Shown: positions 36,001 to 45,153, numbered from the stretch's first letter. The stretch: 64,000 nt of DNA from Bacillota bacterium (GCA_023458755.1 JAEWYE010000047.1:86027-150026); one strand, 5' to 3'. Notes: generated from the letters alone by a model not told the origin. Made by a program: numbers and translations.

Positions 36001-36571
36001 ATTCAGTGGAATCCTTTTCTAAATCAATTTCTTCAAGAAGCAATTTGATTGCTTCCGCACCCATACTGGCTTTGAAATCATCTTCATATTTTTCGCGCAT
36101 GTCGCGATATTCTTTTTCGTTGAGCATCTGCTTCTTTTGCAGTTCACGCACATTGCCCGGATCAGTAACAATATACATGGCAAAATAAAGAACTTTTTCA
36201 AGCATACGCGGGGAAATATCCAGAATCAAGCCCATACGGGAAGGAATACCTTTAAAATACCAGATATGGGAAACAGGCGCTGCCAGTTCAATATGTCCCA
36301 TACGCTCACGGCGAACCTTTGAGCGAGTAACTTCAACGCCGCAGCGATCGCAAATTTTGCCTTTATAGCGAATTCTCTTGTACTTTCCGCAATGGCATTC
36401 CCAATCTTTTGTAGGCCCAAAAATACGTTCGCAGAACAAGCCATCACGTTCCGGTTTCAAGGTACGGTAATTGATTGTTTCCGGTTTTTTAACTTCACCG
36501 TAAGACCATTCACGAATCTGATCCGGCGAAGCAAGTCCAATCTTTATTGATTCAAAAACATTAAATTCCAT
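33029..36571 (-). CDS. rpoC: RNA polymerase subunit beta'
   Basis: The catalytic clamp subunit, 1180 residues. The N-terminal zinc site CHCGKYKRIRYKGKICDRCG is present, as is the catalytic magnesium motif NADFDGDQMA. The second zinc cluster (CGATDG ... CCAKHGVCKKCYG) and the trigger-loop region around GEPGTQLTMRTFHTGG follow. It begins 14 bases after rpoB. Confidence 0.99.
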   Translation of the reverse strand: MEFNVFESIKIGLASPDQIREWSYGEVKKPETINYRTLKPERDGLFCERIFGPTKDWECHCGKYKRIRYKGKICDRCGVEVTRSKVRRERMGHIELAAPVSHIWYFKGIPSRMGLILDISPRMLEKVLYFAMYIVTDPGNVRELQKKQMLNEKEYRDMREKYEDDFKASMGAEAIKLLLEEIDLEKDSTELKDELLTATGQKRVRILKRLEVVEAFRLSGNRPEWMIMDVVPVIPPDIRPMVQLDGGRFATSDLNDLYRRVINRNNRLKRLLELGAPDIIVRNEKRMLQEAVDALIDNGRRGRPVTGPNNRPLKSLSDMLKGKQGRFRQNLLGKRVDYSGRSVIVVGPELKMYQCGLPKEMALELFKPFVMKRLVETGAVGNIKAARKAVERSKPEVWDALEIVIKNHPVLLNRAPTLHRLGIQAFEPVLVEGRALKLHPLACTAYNADFDGDQMAVHVPLSAEAQAEARFLMLAAGNLLKPSDGRPVTVPTQDMVLGSYYLTLDKDGEPNEGKVFRDINEALMAYDNHVVSLHAKIKVRRYLEINGEMVSKLVDCTVGRIIFNQPIPQDLGYVDRSIPDNMFKFEIDFLVGKKQLGKIIDKCIKVHGAAKTAEVLDSIKAQGYKYSTRSAITVSVSDATIPPQKKAIIDDAEKKIDIVTDEFKNGLLSNSERYKAVLKTWEKATNDVTDALQKNLNRYNPIFMMADSGARGSMSQIRQLAGMRGLIANTSGKTIEIPIRANYREGLNILEYFISSRGARKGLADTALRTADSGYLTRRLVDVSQDVIIREDDCGATDGLEVFDIREGKESIEPLHERLQGRYLVEDFVDPATGEVLVSKDKLMDDNDADIIIAHDVTHIKIRSILNCCAKHGVCKKCYGANLANGKPVTVGEAVGIIAAQSIGEPGTQLTMRTFHTGGVASAEDITQGLPRVEELFEGRKPKHLAILSEIAGTVTYEEIKKSRHVVVTNEETGDSKAYLIPFGSRLIVKEGDIIKAGTRITEGSVNPHDVLSISGTQAVQDYLIQEVQRVYRMQGVDINDKHIEVIVRQMMKKVKVEEAGNTSLLPSSLVEKTELEEENKQIRERIAAGETDLQEATSSPVLLGITKASLATDSFLSAASFQETTRVLTDAAIKGKVDPLVGLKENVIIGKLVPAGTGMKRYRDVDIEQVEEPLTNDAV

Positions 36572-36585
36572 TATGCAACCCCCTA

Positions 36586-39500
36586 CTATTCCATTTTGTC
36601 GCTGTCGAGAGAATCATCATCAAAGGGATCATCCATGGCATCCTCTTCGTCAATATATCCGTCCTCATCATCAAACAAGCCATCTTCATCTTCGTTCGCG
36701 TCCTGAACAGAATAGCCCTCAAGGTCATCAGTTACAACATTCGGTTCGTCAAACATATCGTCAGACGGTGTAAACGCGATGTCGTCGTCTTCTTCAAAGT
36801 TTTGTTTCAAGTCAATCTGATTGTCATTCTTATCAAGGACTTTAACATCAAGCCCTAAAGACTGCAGTTCTTTAATTAGAACCTTAAACGATTCCGGAAT
36901 ACCAGGCTTCGGAATATTCTGACCCTTCACAATTGCTTCGTAAGTTTTTACGCGGCCAACAACATCATCTGACTTAACCGTAAGAATTTCCTGAAGGGTA
37001 TAAGCAGCACCGTAAGCTTCCAGTGCCCAAACTTCCATCTCCCCGAAACGCTGACCGCCGAACTGAGCTTTACCGCCCAAAGGCTGCTGCGTAACCAAAG
37101 AGTATGGTCCGGTGGAACGGGCATGAATTTTATCATCAACAAGGTGATGCAGCTTAAGGTAGTACATGTAACCGACGGTAACCGGATTATCAAAATACTC
37201 GCCGGTACGTCCGTCCTTCAAAACAAATTTACCATTCTCACTCATGTTGGCCTTTTTAAAGCATTCCACGATGTCCTGTTCCTGAGCACCGTCAAAAACA
37301 GGGGTCATAATTTTCCAGCCAAGTGCTTTTGCGGCCATACCAAGATGAACTTCCAACACCTGACCGATGTTCATACGGGACGGAACGCCCAATGGATTCA
37401 GAACGATATCAAGCGGTGTACCATCCGGCAGGAAAGGCATATCTTCGACCGGCAAAATACGGGATACAACACCCTTGTTACCATGGCGGCCGGCCATTTT
37501 ATCACCGACTGAAATCTTACGTTTCTGGGCAATATAGCAGCGAACTACTTTATTCACGCCCGGGCTTAATTCATCATGGCTGTTTTCACGTGTAAACACT
37601 TTCACATCCACAACAATACCGTATTCGCCATGAGGCACTCTTAAAGAAGTGTCACGCACTTCGCGAGCTTTTTCACCAAAGATTGCGCGCAGAAGGCGTT
37701 CCTCGGCCGTCAGTTCGGTTTCGCCCTTAGGAGTAACCTTACCAACCAAAATATCGCCTGCACGAACCTCCGCACCGACACGGATAATACCGCTGTCATC
37801 AAGGTCACGCAGTAAATCTTCATTTACATTTGGAATATCTCTGGTGATTTCCTCCGGCCCGAGCTTTGTATCTCTGGCTTCGATTTCGTGCTCTTCAATA
37901 TGAATTGAGGTATAAACATCATCACGAACGATTTTTTCATTGATTAAAACAGCATCTTCGTAGTTATAACCTTCCCAGGTCATAAATCCGATCAATGCGT
38001 TTTTACCAAGACTGATTTCGCCGTCTTTTGTAGCCGGTCCGTCAGCAATAACATCACCAGCCTGTATTTTTTGACCGCGGTCGACAACAGGAACCTGATT
38101 TACACATGTTCCTTGGTTAGAACGCATAAACTTGATAATATTGTACGTATCGATATCGCCGTTATCGCAGGTAACCTTAACCTCATCTGCGCTAACACTG
38201 CGCACTACACCGGCATGCTTCGCGATTACGCACACTCCAGAATCGACACCGGCCTTGTACTCCATACCGGTACCAACAATCGGGGATTCTGTTTTGAGCA
38301 GTGGCACAGCCTGACGCTGCATGTTGGAACCCATCAAAGCACGGTTTGCGTCATCGTGCTCCAAAAACGGAATCATTGCGGTAGCTACAGATACAACCAT
38401 TCTAGGAGAAATATCCATGAAATCCGCCTGTGCCCTGTCGACTTCAACGAACTCGTCACGGTAACGGCCATTTACTTTTGCATTCTTAAAGTGTCCTTGC
38501 TCATCGAGCGGCTCATTCGCCTGCGCGACAACATAATCATCTTCCACGTCGGCGGTCATATAAATAACTTCGTCCGTAACCATACCGGTTTCTTTATCCA
38601 CACGGCGGAAAGGTGCTTCAATAAAGCCGTATTCATTTATTTTCGCAAAGGTAGCCAAATAAGAAATCAATCCGATATTCGGACCTTCCGGCGTTTCAAT
38701 TGGGCACATGCGGCCGTAATGGGTATAGTGAACATCACGAACTTCGAATCCGGCACGGTCTCTTGACAAACCGCCAGGGCCCAATGCGGAAAGACGGCGC
38801 TTATGAGTAAGTTCGGCAAGCGGGTTTGTCTGATCCATGAACTGCGACAGCGGCGAAGAACCAAAGAACTCTTTAATCGCGGCTACCACCGGACGAATAT
38901 TGATCAAAGAATGAGGAGTAAGTACCTCCAAATCCTGTGCCTGCAATGTCATTCTTTCACGAATCACGCGCTCCAAACGTGAAAAACCGATGCGGAACTG
39001 GTTTTGCAGCAATTCGCCGACAGAACGAATACGGCGGTTGCCGAGATGGTCAATATCGTCGATATTGCCCAGACCAACTGCAAGGCAGTTCATGTAGTTA
39101 ATGGATGAGAAAATATCATCAATAATGATATGTTTCGGAATCAGTTCGTCGATTCTTGTTTTAATTGCTTCTTTAATTTCCTCATCGTTAGAGCAGGAAT
39201 CCAAAATTTCGGCAAGAACACTGAAGCGGACTCTTTCGTTTACATCACATTCTGCTTTTGCGTCAAATCCAACAAAATTTTGGATGTCGACCATACCGTT
39301 AGAAATTACCTTAACTTCACGCTCATTCATCGTAACGAAGGCAATCGATACACCGGCATTGTCTATTTCAACAGCTTTTTTATGGGAAACAATTTCTCCT
39401 GCTTCTGCCATCAATTCACCGGTAAGCGGATTAATAATCGGCTGAGAAAGCTGCTGACCGGTAATACGGCCCGCAAGATTTAATTTCTTATTGTATTTGT

Positions 39501-40320
39501 AACGGCCGACTCTGGAAAGATCATAGCGACGTGCATCAAAGAACAAACCATTAATATGTGACTGAGCACTTTCAATGGTCGGCGGCTCGCTTGGTCTTAA
39601 TTTGCGGTACACCTCAAAAAGGGCTTCCTCTGTATTTTTGCAGGGATCCTTCTCAATCGTTGCATTCATTCTGTCATCGTCGCCGAAATACTCACGGATT
39701 TCTTCATCCGTACCAAGACCAAGTGCACGAATGAAAACCGTGATCGGTATTTTACGATTTTTATCAATACGCACATAAAATACATCGTTTGCGTCGTTTT
39801 CATACTCGAGCCATGCGCCGCGATTCGGAATAACCGTAGAACTGAAAAGTTCCTTACCGGTTTTATCATATTCCATTTTAAAGTAGACACCCGGTGAACG
39901 AACCAACTGTGAAACGATAACGCGCTCTGCACCGTTGATTACGAAAGTACCGCTGTCAGTCATAAGAGGAAAATCGCCCATGAAAACTTCGGATTCTTTG
40001 ATTTCGCCACTTTCCTTATTAAGTAAGCGAGCGGTAACTCTTAGCGCTGCCGCATAAGTAGCATCGCGTTCTTTACATTCTTCCACACTGTAATTCGGCT
40101 TGTCATCGAGTTTATAGTTGACAAAATCGAGCACCAGGTTCCCCGTATAGTCGGTTATGCCGGAAACATCCTTAAAAACTTCTTTGAGACCCTCATCAAG
40201 AAACCATTTGTAAGAATTTTTCTGCACTTCAATCAAGTTCGGCATATCCAAGACTTCATCAATTCGTGCAAAGCTCATACGGGTATTTCTGCCTAATTGC
40301 ACCGGTTTGACATTCACCAT
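36586..40320 (-). CDS. rpoB: RNA polymerase subunit beta with acidic C-terminal extension
   Basis: About 1244 residues. The rifampicin region SQFMDQTNPLAELTHKRRLS is wild type in sequence. The conserved GRHGNKGVVSRILP and the C-terminal GGKAQFGGQRFGEMEVWALE motifs are present. After the usual end, the last ~70 residues are mostly Asp and Glu. The ATG at 40320 (MVNVKPVQLG) fits family N-termini and has GGAG eleven bases upstream; an ATG seven codons earlier is an alternative. Genes rplJ and rplL, usually just upstream, are not here. sigA's cluster is. Confidence 0.98.
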   Translation of the reverse strand: MVNVKPVQLGRNTRMSFARIDEVLDMPNLIEVQKNSYKWFLDEGLKEVFKDVSGITDYTGNLVLDFVNYKLDDKPNYSVEECKERDATYAAALRVTARLLNKESGEIKESEVFMGDFPLMTDSGTFVINGAERVIVSQLVRSPGVYFKMEYDKTGKELFSSTVIPNRGAWLEYENDANDVFYVRIDKNRKIPITVFIRALGLGTDEEIREYFGDDDRMNATIEKDPCKNTEEALFEVYRKLRPSEPPTIESAQSHINGLFFDARRYDLSRVGRYKYNKKLNLAGRITGQQLSQPIINPLTGELMAEAGEIVSHKKAVEIDNAGVSIAFVTMNEREVKVISNGMVDIQNFVGFDAKAECDVNERVRFSVLAEILDSCSNDEEIKEAIKTRIDELIPKHIIIDDIFSSINYMNCLAVGLGNIDDIDHLGNRRIRSVGELLQNQFRIGFSRLERVIRERMTLQAQDLEVLTPHSLINIRPVVAAIKEFFGSSPLSQFMDQTNPLAELTHKRRLSALGPGGLSRDRAGFEVRDVHYTHYGRMCPIETPEGPNIGLISYLATFAKINEYGFIEAPFRRVDKETGMVTDEVIYMTADVEDDYVVAQANEPLDEQGHFKNAKVNGRYRDEFVEVDRAQADFMDISPRMVVSVATAMIPFLEHDDANRALMGSNMQRQAVPLLKTESPIVGTGMEYKAGVDSGVCVIAKHAGVVRSVSADEVKVTCDNGDIDTYNIIKFMRSNQGTCVNQVPVVDRGQKIQAGDVIADGPATKDGEISLGKNALIGFMTWEGYNYEDAVLINEKIVRDDVYTSIHIEEHEIEARDTKLGPEEITRDIPNVNEDLLRDLDDSGIIRVGAEVRAGDILVGKVTPKGETELTAEERLLRAIFGEKAREVRDTSLRVPHGEYGIVVDVKVFTRENSHDELSPGVNKVVRCYIAQKRKISVGDKMAGRHGNKGVVSRILPVEDMPFLPDGTPLDIVLNPLGVPSRMNIGQVLEVHLGMAAKALGWKIMTPVFDGAQEQDIVECFKKANMSENGKFVLKDGRTGEYFDNPVTVGYMYYLKLHHLVDDKIHARSTGPYSLVTQQPLGGKAQFGGQRFGEMEVWALEAYGAAYTLQEILTVKSDDVVGRVKTYEAIVKGQNIPKPGIPESFKVLIKELQSLGLDVKVLDKNDNQIDLKQNFEEDDDIAFTPSDDMFDEPNVVTDDLEGYSVQDANEDEDGLFDDEDGYIDEEDAMDDPFDDDSLDSDKME

Positions 40321-40499
40321 TGGCTCAATCACTCCATTCATATATTTACCATCTTTATGGCATCACTAAGCGCATATTTTGTACAATCATCATTGCCATC
40401 CGGCAATATTTTTGATATACTCTTGCCTTTTCTACAAAAGCGTGCTAAAATATATCCGTTATCACTTGAGTATATGTTTCCATGATGATGCAGTATATT

Positions 40500-40528
40500 A
40501 GTTTATTACAATATGTAGCGTTTGTCAA
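40500..40528 (-). promoter_or_regulatory. Promoter of rpoBC
   Basis: TTGACA (40523-40528) and TAAACT (40500-40505) are 17 bases apart on the minus strand. They leave a leader of about 170 bases before rpoB in an otherwise gene-free gap. Confidence 0.6.
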
Positions 40529-40590
40529 CATAAAATTATAATTTTTTTATAGATTTAGTGGATTTCTTTTTTATTTTTAAAATGTGTATA

Positions 40591-40632
40591 AAAAACAGGC
40601 AGTCAACCGTTTGAATTGACTGCCTGTTTTAT
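40591..40632. terminator. Bidirectional-looking terminator after rrf2
   Basis: A 14-pair stem (AAACAGGCAGTCAA/TTGACTGCCTGTTT) with an A-run on the left and a T-run on the right. On the minus strand it ends the dgt-dnaG-sigA-rrf2 unit, about 75 bases after the rrf2 stop, and insulates rpoB. Confidence 0.9.
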
Positions 40633-40706
40633 TATGTTATAGTTTCCAATCAAGCTGACAAGTACTGGTACGGATGTATTGCCTTATTCTAAATGTTGTC
40701 TTTTAG

Positions 40707-41126
40707 TCAGTCTGAATTTTCATCTTTTTCGCTTTTCTCGCTGCAGATAGTTGCGAACGTATAGGATTCCAGCTTGTCACGTACAATTGCGGAGGTTTCC
40801 GCGTATATTTCATGGAACCGGCACGATGTGTGTGTACAGGAATATTCACCCTGCTGACACCGGCTGATCATATAAGGCCCTTCAACTGACTCAATAACTT
40901 CACGAAGCGTAATTTTATCCGGCTCACGCCCAAGCATATATCCCCCATGAGCACCTTTATAGGATTTTACAATGCCGTCCGCAACCAGCTTACGCAGTAT
41001 TTTCAGAGCAAAACGAAGCGGCACATGCGTTTCGTCCGAAATCGTATGGGCATCTGTTTTGTCTTTATGAACGGTCAGCATTTCAACAATTCTTACCGCG
41101 TAATCCGCCTCAAGTGTCATGTGCAT
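40707..41126 (-). CDS. Rrf2 family transcriptional regulator with cysteine triad
   Basis: 139 residues. The N-terminal winged helix (about 1-80) includes HVPLRFALKILRKLVADGIV, the recognition-helix region, and GAHGGYMLGR in the wing. Three cysteines at 90, 97 and 102 (C-x6-C-x4-C) resemble the Fe-S ligand loops of IscR/NsrR-type members, though the spacing is not identical. An Fe-S or redox sensor is therefore plausible. It is the last gene behind sigA, only 13 bases away, an unusual companion for the housekeeping sigma operon. The target genes are unknown. Confidence 0.88.
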   Translation of the reverse strand: MHMTLEADYAVRIVEMLTVHKDKTDAHTISDETHVPLRFALKILRKLVADGIVKSYKGAHGGYMLGREPDKITLREVIESVEGPYMISRCQQGEYSCTHTSCRFHEIYAETSAIVRDKLESYTFATICSEKSEKDENSD

Positions 41127-41139
41127 AAAGAAAGCTCCC

Positions 41140-42234
41140 TTAATCCAAAAAATCTTTCAGCTTTTTGCTGCGGCTGGGATGACGCAGCTTGCGCAAAGCT
41201 TTTGCTTCAATCTGACGAATTCGTTCACGCGTTACGTTAAATTCCTTGCCTACTTCTTCCAAAGTGCGTGAGCGCCCATCTTCCAAACCAAAACGAAGGC
41301 GCAATACCTTTTCTTCTCTCGGCGTCAGCGTATCCAGTACTTCGGCAAGCTGTTCTTTTAGTAATGTGTGAGATGCGGCATCAGCAGGCGCCGGAGCATC
41401 ATCATCCGGAATAAAGTCGCCCAGATGGCTGTCTTCTTCCTCACCGATAGGCGTTTCAAGAGAAACAGGTTCCTGCGCAACACGCATAATTTCGCGCACC
41501 TTGTCAACCGGCATATCCAGCTCCGCCGAAATTTCGTCCGCTGTCGGCTCGTGTCCGTTAGTATGCAAAAGCTGGCTGGACACTTTTTTCACCTTGTTAA
41601 TGGTTTCTACCATATGCACCGGAATACGAATCGTTCTGGCCTGATCCGCAATCGCACGGGTTATTGCCTGACGAATCCACCATGTTGCGTAAGTGGAAAA
41701 TTTGAATCCCTTTGTGTAATCGAACTTCTCCACAGCCTTAATTAAGCCAAGGTTTCCTTCCTGAATTAAATCAAGGAACTGCATGCCGCGGCCTAAATAG
41801 CGTTTCGCAATGCTGACAACCAGTCTGAGGTTTGCTTCGGAAAGGCGCTTTTTCGCAGCTTCATCACCAACCGCAATGCGGATTGCAAGATCAATTTCTT
41901 CTTCCGGGGTAAGCAGCGGTACACGACCGATTTCTTTTAAATATACCTTAACCGGATCATCAATCGCAATACCTTCCGTGCTGAGAGCAACTTCCAAATC
42001 TTCATTTTCATTAATGGATTCGGAAAAGTCAATGTCATCGATCGGAACATTCGCGAAATCCTCAATAATTTCTACGCCCTGTGCTTCCAGTGTGTCATAG
42101 AATTTTTCAATTTGCTCCGGTTCAAAATCTAATTCGCCCAAAGCGTCTAAGATTTCTTTTGTGTTCAGCTGTCCCTTGCTTTTGCCCAGCTCGATTAAAT
42201 CCCTTATTACCGTTTTCTTATCCGGTGTTCCCAT
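41140..42234 (-). CDS. sigA: Housekeeping sigma factor SigA (RpoD)
   Basis: A primary sigma-70 of 364 residues. The N-terminal region 1.1-like segment is followed by DPVKVYLKEIGRVPLLTPEEE (region 1.2), the -10 recognition stretch KFSTYATWWIRQAITRA (region 2.4) and the C-terminal helix-turn-helix TLEEVGKEFNVTRERIRQIE (region 4.2). It is the compact Firmicutes form, lacking the large insert of E. coli RpoD. It lies 13 bases after dnaG in the macromolecular synthesis cluster. Confidence 0.97.
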   Translation of the reverse strand: MGTPDKKTVIRDLIELGKSKGQLNTKEILDALGELDFEPEQIEKFYDTLEAQGVEIIEDFANVPIDDIDFSESINENEDLEVALSTEGIAIDDPVKVYLKEIGRVPLLTPEEEIDLAIRIAVGDEAAKKRLSEANLRLVVSIAKRYLGRGMQFLDLIQEGNLGLIKAVEKFDYTKGFKFSTYATWWIRQAITRAIADQARTIRIPVHMVETINKVKKVSSQLLHTNGHEPTADEISAELDMPVDKVREIMRVAQEPVSLETPIGEEEDSHLGDFIPDDDAPAPADAASHTLLKEQLAEVLDTLTPREEKVLRLRFGLEDGRSRTLEEVGKEFNVTRERIRQIEAKALRKLRHPSRSKKLKDFLD

Positions 42235-42247
42235 AAATTGAATCCCC

Positions 42248-44014
42248 CTATTTTTTTTGCTCTTTCAACTTTTCTAAATAGCTTTGAATATCCTGCGGAT
42301 CCGCTTGGTTGGCGTTTTCCGCATCCATTTTCATATTTTCTTGCTGAATTACATTGATATATTCATCCGCATCCTTTTTTGTTACCGTAACCGAGTGATA
42401 GCGCGCCAATATTCGCGCAATTGAACTGATTTCCTGTACGGAAAAGCTATCCGAAATATCTGTAAGGCTAAAAGGCTTGCCGTCTATAATTCTACCCATA
42501 ATTATTTCATATACACGACGATTGAACGATGTGCAAAAGTTTTGAGGCGATAAAATCGAAAAAATTTGCTTTGCGGCATCCGGATTGCTAAAAATATAGG
42601 CAATCAACGCCTCTTCCGCATTGGCAGCACGCAAATGACTGCTCTTTTCTGGATTAATGCTGTCTTTTGCTCCAGTGACTTGCTGCTGAAATTCGCGAAA
42701 CTCTTTTTGCTGATGTGTTTTGATGATTTTTTTGCGATTCTTTTCTACTTGCAGCAAGATGGATGAACGGTCAATCCCGATTTCTTCCGCCAAGCGGCTT
42801 GCGTAAACCTCTTGTTCAATACGGCTGTCCAGCGTTGCCAAGATTTGCGCCGCACCTGTTAAATAGGCTACACGCCCGTCAGCGGTGTTCATATTGCAAT
42901 TTGCCTTTACTTTTTGCATCTGATATTCCACATCGTTTCCGCAGTTTTCCAAGAGCTGCTTAAAACGGGCATGTCCTTGATCACCATAAGAACGTATGTA
43001 TTCATCGGGATCTTTCCCGTTAGGAACGGCAAGGACCTTTACCAGTAAACCGGCATCCCGCAAAATTGGAATTGCACGGGACGCTGCCTTCTGTCCCGGA
43101 GCATCCGAATCATAACAAATGACTACCTCTTTGCAATATCTTGCCATCAGACGGGCCTGTTCCACAGTAAGCGCAGTACCGAGTGTAGCAATGGCATTGC
43201 CGAAACCGGCTTGATGCAAAGAAATGACATCCATGTATCCTTCAGCCAAAATCAACTGATCTCCGCCGCTGTTTTTTGCAAAATTCATGGCGAACAGACC
43301 GTTGCTCTTGCGAAACACCAAGGTATCGGAGGTATTCAAGTATTTTGGCTTCTCATCCGTCAGAATACGTCCGCCGAATGCAATCACATTCCCCCTTAGG
43401 TCGATAATCGGATACATCACCCGCCCAAAGAACCGGTCAAGGGTATGACCGCTGCGAGACTGAAATGCGAGATTTGCCTGAATCATTTCGTCAGGCTTGT
43501 ACCCTTTTTTACTGAGATAATTCACCAGATCATAACGGGAAGCGGGTGAGTAACCCAAGCCGAAACGCCGAATGGTATTCTGTGCTAAACCACGGTTCAT
43601 CAAATAATCCAGTCCGGGTTTTCCCTGCTCCGAATTCAGCACCATATTATAAAATTTAGCAGTTTCCCGGTTCATTTCAAGGATTCGTGCTTTTAGCCGC
43701 GCCATTCCATCGTCTACATGGTCTTCCGGAACTTGTAATCCGGCGCGCTGCGCCAAAAAACGAACAGCCTCCATGTAATCAAGATTTTCAATTCGGCGGA
43801 TAAAGGTAATCACGTCGCCGCCCGCCCCGCAGCCAAAACAATAAAACGAACCATTCTCCGGATACAAATTAAAGGATGGAGTTTTTTCACTGTGAAACGG
43901 ACAAAGGCCCACCATATTTCTGCCCCTGCGCCGCAAATTCACATAAGAGGATACAATTTCAGCTATGTCGCTTCGCGATTTCAATTCCTGCAAAAATAGT
44001 TCCGGCAAAGGCAT
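42248..44014 (-). CDS. dnaG: DNA primase
   Basis: Synthesises RNA primers at the replication fork. The CHC2 zinc ligands are C38, H41, C59 and C62 (CPFH ... CFGC). The TOPRIM core includes LILAEGYMDVISLHQ and the metal motif CYDSDAPGQ. The C-terminal ~130 residues are the DnaB-interaction region. The 588 residues match the family. The ATG follows GGAGGTGATGCT. dgt is 18 bases upstream and sigA downstream. Confidence 0.97.
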   Translation of the reverse strand: MPLPELFLQELKSRSDIAEIVSSYVNLRRRGRNMVGLCPFHSEKTPSFNLYPENGSFYCFGCGAGGDVITFIRRIENLDYMEAVRFLAQRAGLQVPEDHVDDGMARLKARILEMNRETAKFYNMVLNSEQGKPGLDYLMNRGLAQNTIRRFGLGYSPASRYDLVNYLSKKGYKPDEMIQANLAFQSRSGHTLDRFFGRVMYPIIDLRGNVIAFGGRILTDEKPKYLNTSDTLVFRKSNGLFAMNFAKNSGGDQLILAEGYMDVISLHQAGFGNAIATLGTALTVEQARLMARYCKEVVICYDSDAPGQKAASRAIPILRDAGLLVKVLAVPNGKDPDEYIRSYGDQGHARFKQLLENCGNDVEYQMQKVKANCNMNTADGRVAYLTGAAQILATLDSRIEQEVYASRLAEEIGIDRSSILLQVEKNRKKIIKTHQQKEFREFQQQVTGAKDSINPEKSSHLRAANAEEALIAYIFSNPDAAKQIFSILSPQNFCTSFNRRVYEIIMGRIIDGKPFSLTDISDSFSVQEISSIARILARYHSVTVTKKDADEYINVIQQENMKMDAENANQADPQDIQSYLEKLKEQKK

Positions 44015-44032
44015 AGCATCACCTCCATGTTC

Positions 44033-45028
44033 TTAAATGTTCCAGGACTTTGGCACAAAAATGTTTTGGAACAATGCAATTGCAAAATGATCGGTCATTC
44101 CCGCAATATAGTCACATGCGGCACGTTCCAAACCATCCTGCTGAGCTATCAGCTTCATATCATCCGGTAAATTTTCAGGCACTTTCAAATAATTATACAA
44201 AGTTGCAATCAGTATCGGTACTTTTTTTTCTTCCTTTTTTGCGTATGAATTCAGATAAACATACTGAAACATATAGTCATATAGCTGATCGAATGCCTTT
44301 TGAACTTCCTCATCCATTGTGATCACACCATTTTGACTATTGGCAACGACAGAATGCACCAAAGTATCGATTCGCTGAGATCTTTTCACTCCTAAAGCAG
44401 ACGTAATTTCACTTGGTATGTCTTTTTCCTGTAAAACACCTGCCCTTATTGCATCATCAATATCATGATTTATATATGCAATCCGGTCTGCAAGACGAAC
44501 GATTCGCCCTTCGAGCGTTTTGGCCTCTGTTCCTTTGGTGTGACATAAAATTCCATCGCGTACTTCTTTGGTAAGATTCAAGCCTGTGCCGTTTTTTTCA
44601 AGTTTTTCGACAATACGGACGCTCTGTTCATAATGACGAAAGCCATATGGACATAACTCGTTAAGCGCTCGCTCACCTGCGTGTCCGAAAGGCGTATGTC
44701 CTAAATCATGCCCAAGGGAAATTGCTTCTGTTAAATCTTCATTCAGCAGCAGTGCCCGTGCAATGGTGCGCGCAATCTGCGAAACTTCAAGCGTATGTGT
44801 CAAGCGAGTCCTGTAATGATCACCTTCCGGCGACAAAAAAACTTGTGTTTTATGTTTCAAGCGGCGAAAGGATTTACAATGGATTATTCGATCGCGGTCA
44901 CGCTGATAAGCAGTCCGCAGCTCACATTCCTGCTCAGGAATATCCCGGCCCAGTGTATCTTTCGCCAATGCTGCATACGGCGACAAAATCTGCTGTTCCA
45001 ACATTTCAGTTCTTTCTCTGATATTCAT
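44033..45028 (-). CDS. dgt: dGTPase-like HD-domain triphosphohydrolase
   Basis: Hydrolyses dGTP or related dNTPs to nucleoside and triphosphate. The HD metal ligands are visible: H78 in THTLEVSQ, then H107-D108 in LGHDLGHTPFGHAGE. A later conserved aspartate lies in NHDIDDAI. The 331-residue length is that of the short Firmicutes type. It heads the dgt-dnaG-sigA cluster common in Clostridia. A 9-base inverted repeat lies 14 bases before its start and may be an operator. Confidence 0.9.
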   Translation of the reverse strand: MNIRERTEMLEQQILSPYAALAKDTLGRDIPEQECELRTAYQRDRDRIIHCKSFRRLKHKTQVFLSPEGDHYRTRLTHTLEVSQIARTIARALLLNEDLTEAISLGHDLGHTPFGHAGERALNELCPYGFRHYEQSVRIVEKLEKNGTGLNLTKEVRDGILCHTKGTEAKTLEGRIVRLADRIAYINHDIDDAIRAGVLQEKDIPSEITSALGVKRSQRIDTLVHSVVANSQNGVITMDEEVQKAFDQLYDYMFQYVYLNSYAKKEEKKVPILIATLYNYLKVPENLPDDMKLIAQQDGLERAACDYIAGMTDHFAIALFQNIFVPKSWNI

Positions 45029-45041
45029 AGCTGCACCACCT

Positions 45042-45070
45042 ATCTATTAACATACACTATTTTAATAGAT
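45042..45070. promoter_or_regulatory. Operator-like inverted repeat upstream of dgt
   Basis: ATCTATTAA (45042-45050) and its exact complement TTAATAGAT (45062-45070) are 11 bases apart, centred about 28 bases before the dgt start. The size and symmetry suit a dimeric regulator such as the Rrf2 protein at the end of the same operon, but that link is a guess. Confidence 0.45.
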
Positions 45071-45153
45071 ATACGCCACAAATTACGTTTTTCCTTCAAG
45101 AATACAAATTATTTTTAAACTTCTTAAAATTATTGCCGCAAAACCGCACTTCC

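Noticed and set aside
32434..39000. Resistance mutations in rpsL or rpoB
   Set aside because: The PKKPNS lysine of S12 and the rifampicin-region residues of RpoB are the usual wild-type ones.
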